Source: JBFXIE01 sp050176255 | Lineage (GTDB): Bacteria > Pseudomonadota > Gammaproteobacteria > Burkholderiales > Burkholderiaceae_C | Length of the DNA: 64,000 nt | NCBI RefSeq assembly: GCF_050176255.1 | Contig: NZ_JBFXIE010000004.1 | Strand: one strand, 5' to 3' | Part shown: piece after piece, positions 61,183 to 64,000 of the stretch | Layout of the letters: every line of letters begins with the position of its first letter | How positions within the stretch are numbered: the stretch's first letter is position 1 | Made by a program: the position numbers and the translations under genes | The notes under the pieces: model-generated | Told to the model about the DNA's origin: nothing | What the model saw: the letters and a program-made list of their open reading frames with translations, nothing else | Databases searched by the model: none

Positions 61183-62760
61183 TCAGTCACGCCCCCGGGT
61201 TTGCTGCAGCGCCTGCACCAGGGCGCCGGCCTGGCTGTCCAGGTAGGACTGCAATAGCGCCGCTGCGTCGGCTTCGGCCTCCGGGGTGTCGGACAACGGC
61301 GTATAGATCACGACAATGGCTCCGTCGTCGCCCCAGCCAGTGAGGCGCCCCAGGGCGCCCTGGATCTTGCCGGCGTAGTCGCTGGCGGTGAAGCGGCCGC
61401 GCACCCAGTAAAAGCGCCACACCAGCAGCCGCTGGCCCGCGCCCGTCAGCCCTGGGGCTTGCTGACGCAGCACGGCGCTGCTCACGCCCAGGGGCTGCCC
61501 TTGCATCTGCACCTGCGCCGTGCCCCCGGCCACGCGCGACCAGACCGGGTCCGTGCTGTGCACCAGCATGTTTTCTGAGCTGACAAGCTTGCGCTCGTAG
61601 TTTTGCTGGCGGTAGTAGCTCACATGCAGCCCCACTGGCTTGCCCTGGCCATCTGCCAGTCCCATATGCAAATCGGCGGAGGGGTTCTGAAATGCAGGCG
61701 TCCACGCGCTGGGCGGCATGGGCGTTGCGCGCCAGGGCGGCACGGCAACCGGTGTTGCCAATTGGACGGGCTCTGTCTGCGCAGACCGATTCATGATGGA
61801 CAGCACCCCATGCGGCGCCAGCACCACCGCCACAACCAAGGCCATTGCCGCCCATGGCCACCGGCTTTGCGCGGTGTACTGCAGTTTCTGCACCAGGCCT
61901 TCGCGCACCGCTGCGCCGGCCTGCGGCATCGGATCCACCCACCGGGCGCCGATGGCGAACATGATGCCAATCACCAATCCAAAGAAAAGCCAGCCGTAGA
62001 TCAGGTGATCCACCCCGGTCGCCAGGGTGTTGCCCGAGAGATGGCCCAGCATCACGATGAGATAGGCACGCAGCCAGTTGGCTACCAGCGGGACGGCGAT
62101 GGCCACGCCGATGAAAATCAGGCGCTTGCGCATGCTTTGGTAGCTGAGATAGGAAAAAAGGCAGCCCACCGTCACCGAAGCGATCAGGTAGCGAATGCCG
62201 CTGCAGGCTTCCACGACGGACCAACGCCCGGTCGGAATGACAAATTGCAGGCCTTCGCGATAGACCGGGATGCCGGTCAGGCGCAGCGCCAGCACTGTGA
62301 AGTCGGCCGTCCACTCCATCAGGCGCGGCATCAGAAAATCACCCATGGGCACCGCAAAAAACAGGAACGCCAAAGGAAATGTCAGGGCCTGGGCAACGCG
62401 CCATCCCAGCACGGCGGGCACCGCCAGCACGATAAGCATCATGAGCGCGAGCTGGGTTGCAGCATTCACCGCCACCAGGTCCCCGGCCAGCCACAGCGCT
62501 GCCGCACCCGCCATGAAAAGCCAGGCCCAGCGCCCCGGGCACGGCACCATGGAGGCCAGCACGGCCCGTTGACGCCACACCAGCCACAAGGATATGAGCG
62601 GCACCACAAACCCGTGGGCATAGGTTTCTGAGCGCATCCAGATCATGGCCATACCCACGGCAGACCGCCAATACACCACCAGAATCGCCACCAGCAACAG
62701 CGACAAGACCATCAGCGCAGGCCGCCAGGCGTCAGCAGTACGTGTGCCAGGGCTTGTCAT
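61183..62760 (-). CDS. xrtA: Exosortase A fused to EpsI domain
   Basis: The transpeptidase-like membrane protease that processes PEP-CTERM proteins (525 residues). The first 290 residues have about eight helices with the catalytic triad: Cys in VVEACSGIRYL (about 184), Arg in NWLRAYLIV (about 229) and His in MLGHLSG (about 237). The C-terminal 200 residues form an EpsI-type periplasmic domain (HVSYYRQQNYERKLVSSEN, WRFYWVRGRF). In many genomes this part is a separate or variably fused unit. ATG 62760 (MTSPGTRTADAW) is chosen; a 31-residue extension overlaps the next gene. Confidence 0.96.
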   Translation of the reverse strand: MTSPGTRTADAWRPALMVLSLLLVAILVVYWRSAVGMAMIWMRSETYAHGFVVPLISLWLVWRQRAVLASMVPCPGRWAWLFMAGAAALWLAGDLVAVNAATQLALMMLIVLAVPAVLGWRVAQALTFPLAFLFFAVPMGDFLMPRLMEWTADFTVLALRLTGIPVYREGLQFVIPTGRWSVVEACSGIRYLIASVTVGCLFSYLSYQSMRKRLIFIGVAIAVPLVANWLRAYLIVMLGHLSGNTLATGVDHLIYGWLFFGLVIGIMFAIGARWVDPMPQAGAAVREGLVQKLQYTAQSRWPWAAMALVVAVVLAPHGVLSIMNRSAQTEPVQLATPVAVPPWRATPMPPSAWTPAFQNPSADLHMGLADGQGKPVGLHVSYYRQQNYERKLVSSENMLVHSTDPVWSRVAGGTAQVQMQGQPLGVSSAVLRQQAPGLTGAGQRLLVWRFYWVRGRFTASDYAGKIQGALGRLTGWGDDGAIVVIYTPLSDTPEAEADAAALLQSYLDSQAGALVQALQQTRGRD

Positions 62761-62770
62761 GCTTGCATCC

Positions 62771-64000
62771 TCAGGTTGGAACATCCGCGGCGTGACCGGC
62801 AAGACCTGCATCAGCGACGGTGCCGGGGTCAACACCGCGCAGACCACTGTCAATGACGCTCAGGTGCGCCTGCCAGCTGAAGGCGCCCTCGATATGGCGG
62901 CGCGCCAGCAGGCCCAGCCCGGCAGAGTGCGCCCGGGAATCGAGCAGCGACTGCAGGGCGCGCACAAATTCCTCGGGCGTGTCAGCGCGCAACACACCCT
63001 GGCCGGCACTGGCGCCAATGGCATCCACGCAACTGCTGACGGTCACCACGGGTTGCCGCATGGCCATGGCTTCCAGAATCTTGTTCTGGATGCCCCGCGC
63101 CACGCGCAGCGGCGCCACGATGGCGTGCGCATGCTGCAGGTACGGCCGCACATCGGGCACCGTCCCCGTCACCACCACATGGGCACCCGCCAAGGCGCGC
63201 ACCTGGGGTGAAGGACTGCGGCCCACGATGTAAAACCGCAGTTGCGGATACTGCGCCAGCAAGCGTGGCAGCACTTCGGACACGAACCAGCACACACCGT
63301 CGACATTGGGCCAGTAGTCCATCGCGCCGGTGAACACCAGCGCCTGACCGCCGTCCGGAAATGGGTTTTCGCGCTGCGGATCGGAGTCGAAGAAATCCGC
63401 ATCCACCCCATTGCCCATCGACTGCACCCGCCTCACGCATTCTGGCGCCTGCGACAAAAACAAGGCGGTTTCATTGGGCGTCACAAAATAGGAGCAGTGC
63501 GCCCGCAAGGCCATCGAGCGCTCGTAAGCCAGCAGGCGCCGCCCTTCGCGCCGGTACAGCAAGGACAATGGCCATCGGTGCGCATCGGCATATTGCATCC
63601 ATTTAGCCGAATCCACATCTACAAAATCGAGCAACATGGGCACTTCAGGCAGCAACAATTGCGCGTACTGAGCCATGGCGGACGAAAAAACCACACAGGC
63701 TTTCAAATCATTCTCGGCCGCAATCTGCCGCACCCACCGCTGCATTCCCTGATTACGGTAATACGCAAGCGTAAGCGCTTCTCCCCGAAAAATGCCGGTC
63801 AGGCTTTTGATACGCGCAGCGCGCGGCCGAATGCGCTCCACATGCAAATCGTCGCACAGCGCTCCAAGACTGGGAAGATGCTCCTCATCCGCAGGATCAT
63901 CCAAAAAGGTTCCCAGAAAAACGCGGTGGCTCTTCTGCAAATGGCGTAGCAAATGATAAGAACGCACCTTGTCACCCTTGTTGGGTGGATACGGCAACCT
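62771..64000 (-). CDS. Glycosyltransferase, PEP-CTERM/XrtA system (TIGR03087 type), 5' end outside window
   Basis: A GT-B enzyme whose N-terminus is cut by the window edge. The visible part begins inside the conserved LPYPPNKGDKVRSYHLLRHL, so the true start lies beyond 64000. A TTG at 63997 reads as Leu of that motif and is not the start. Other marks are FVDVDSAKWMQYA, YFVTPNETALFLSQ, MGNGVDADFF, LVFTGAMDYWPNVDGVCWF and PLRVARGIQNKILEAMAMRQPVV. It lies 10 bp upstream of xrtA, a standard exosortase A neighbour. Confidence 0.93.
   Translation of the reverse strand, partial: RLPYPPNKGDKVRSYHLLRHLQKSHRVFLGTFLDDPADEEHLPSLGALCDDLHVERIRPRAARIKSLTGIFRGEALTLAYYRNQGMQRWVRQIAAENDLKACVVFSSAMAQYAQLLLPEVPMLLDFVDVDSAKWMQYADAHRWPLSLLYRREGRRLLAYERSMALRAHCSYFVTPNETALFLSQAPECVRRVQSMGNGVDADFFDSDPQRENPFPDGGQALVFTGAMDYWPNVDGVCWFVSEVLPRLLAQYPQLRFYIVGRSPSPQVRALAGAHVVVTGTVPDVRPYLQHAHAIVAPLRVARGIQNKILEAMAMRQPVVTVSSCVDAIGASAGQGVLRADTPEEFVRALQSLLDSRAHSAGLGLLARRHIEGAFSWQAHLSVIDSGLRGVDPGTVADAGLAGHAADVPT

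Overview
The window is a draft-genome scaffold (it carries a 100-N gap) from a GC-rich betaproteobacterium. It is most likely a member of the Comamonadaceae (Burkholderiales). The grounds are the pilMNOPQ/mrcA divergon, the cyaY-lptM-lysA block, paired cyanophycin synthetases with their DUF1854/ABC companions, a dispersed intergenic repeat of a type familiar from Comamonadaceae, and a complete-looking exosortase A (XrtA/PEP-CTERM) locus. I cannot assign a genus from the sequence alone.

Layout. Positions 1-8134 (minus strand) hold the type IV pilus assembly operon pilM-N-O-P-Q with overlapping stop/start codons. A calcium-loop, Ig-like lipoprotein follows pilQ, then a terminator and aroB; aroK, often found here, is absent. 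mrcA (PBP1A) diverges from pilM. Positions 10.8-13.6 kb hold cyaY diverging from lptM-lysA, then an FprA-type metallo-beta-lactamase-fold protein. Positions 13.7-15.4 kb hold msrQ-msrP, for repair of periplasmic methionine sulfoxide. Positions 16.2-24.7 kb form a cyanophycin (multi-L-arginyl-poly-L-aspartate) island: a DUF1854 protein and an ABC exporter on the minus strand, and two cyanophycin synthetase paralogues plus creA on the plus strand. The two paralogues have lost opposite active sites, so they look like a split enzyme. A second-type infA follows at 25.2 kb. At 25.7-27.5 kb there is a HAD-UbiA fusion resembling polyprenyl-phosphate phosphoribosyltransferase, translationally coupled to a four-helix EamA/SMR-type membrane protein.

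Positions 27.5-64 kb are the XrtA/PEP-CTERM exopolysaccharide locus. The regulatory and accessory arm (28.4-40.1 kb) has prsT, prsR and prsK, the exosortase-associated PLP decarboxylase, the AMP-ligase, an acyl carrier protein and hydrolases 2 and 1. At 40.4 kb is a PEP-CTERM substrate protein with DUF4114, preceded by a sigma-54-type promoter and an inverted repeat that could be the PrsR site. The biosynthetic arm (64.0 down to 45.3 kb, minus strand, almost gap-free) runs: TIGR03087-type glycosyltransferase (cut by the window end), exosortase A fused to EpsI, an amidotransferase, three GT4 enzymes, a GT39-like enzyme, a 43-residue membrane protein, an O-glycosylation ligase/polymerase, two polysaccharide deacetylases, a FemAB/GNAT enzyme, a Wzx flippase, two GT2 enzymes and a GT32-like enzyme. 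The last four, plus the 740-bp spacer before a RIFT-barrel lipoprotein, are visibly AT-richer than the rest and look like the exchangeable, strain-specific part.

How it fits together: PrsK/PrsR with sigma-54 should switch on PEP-CTERM proteins and perhaps EPS genes. Glycosyltransferases build the repeat unit, Wzx and the ligase export and polymerise or attach it, and XrtA cleaves and probably anchors PEP-CTERM proteins. The 100-N gap is flanked by an exact 127-bp duplication that looks like an assembly k-mer overlap, so the two contigs probably join directly.
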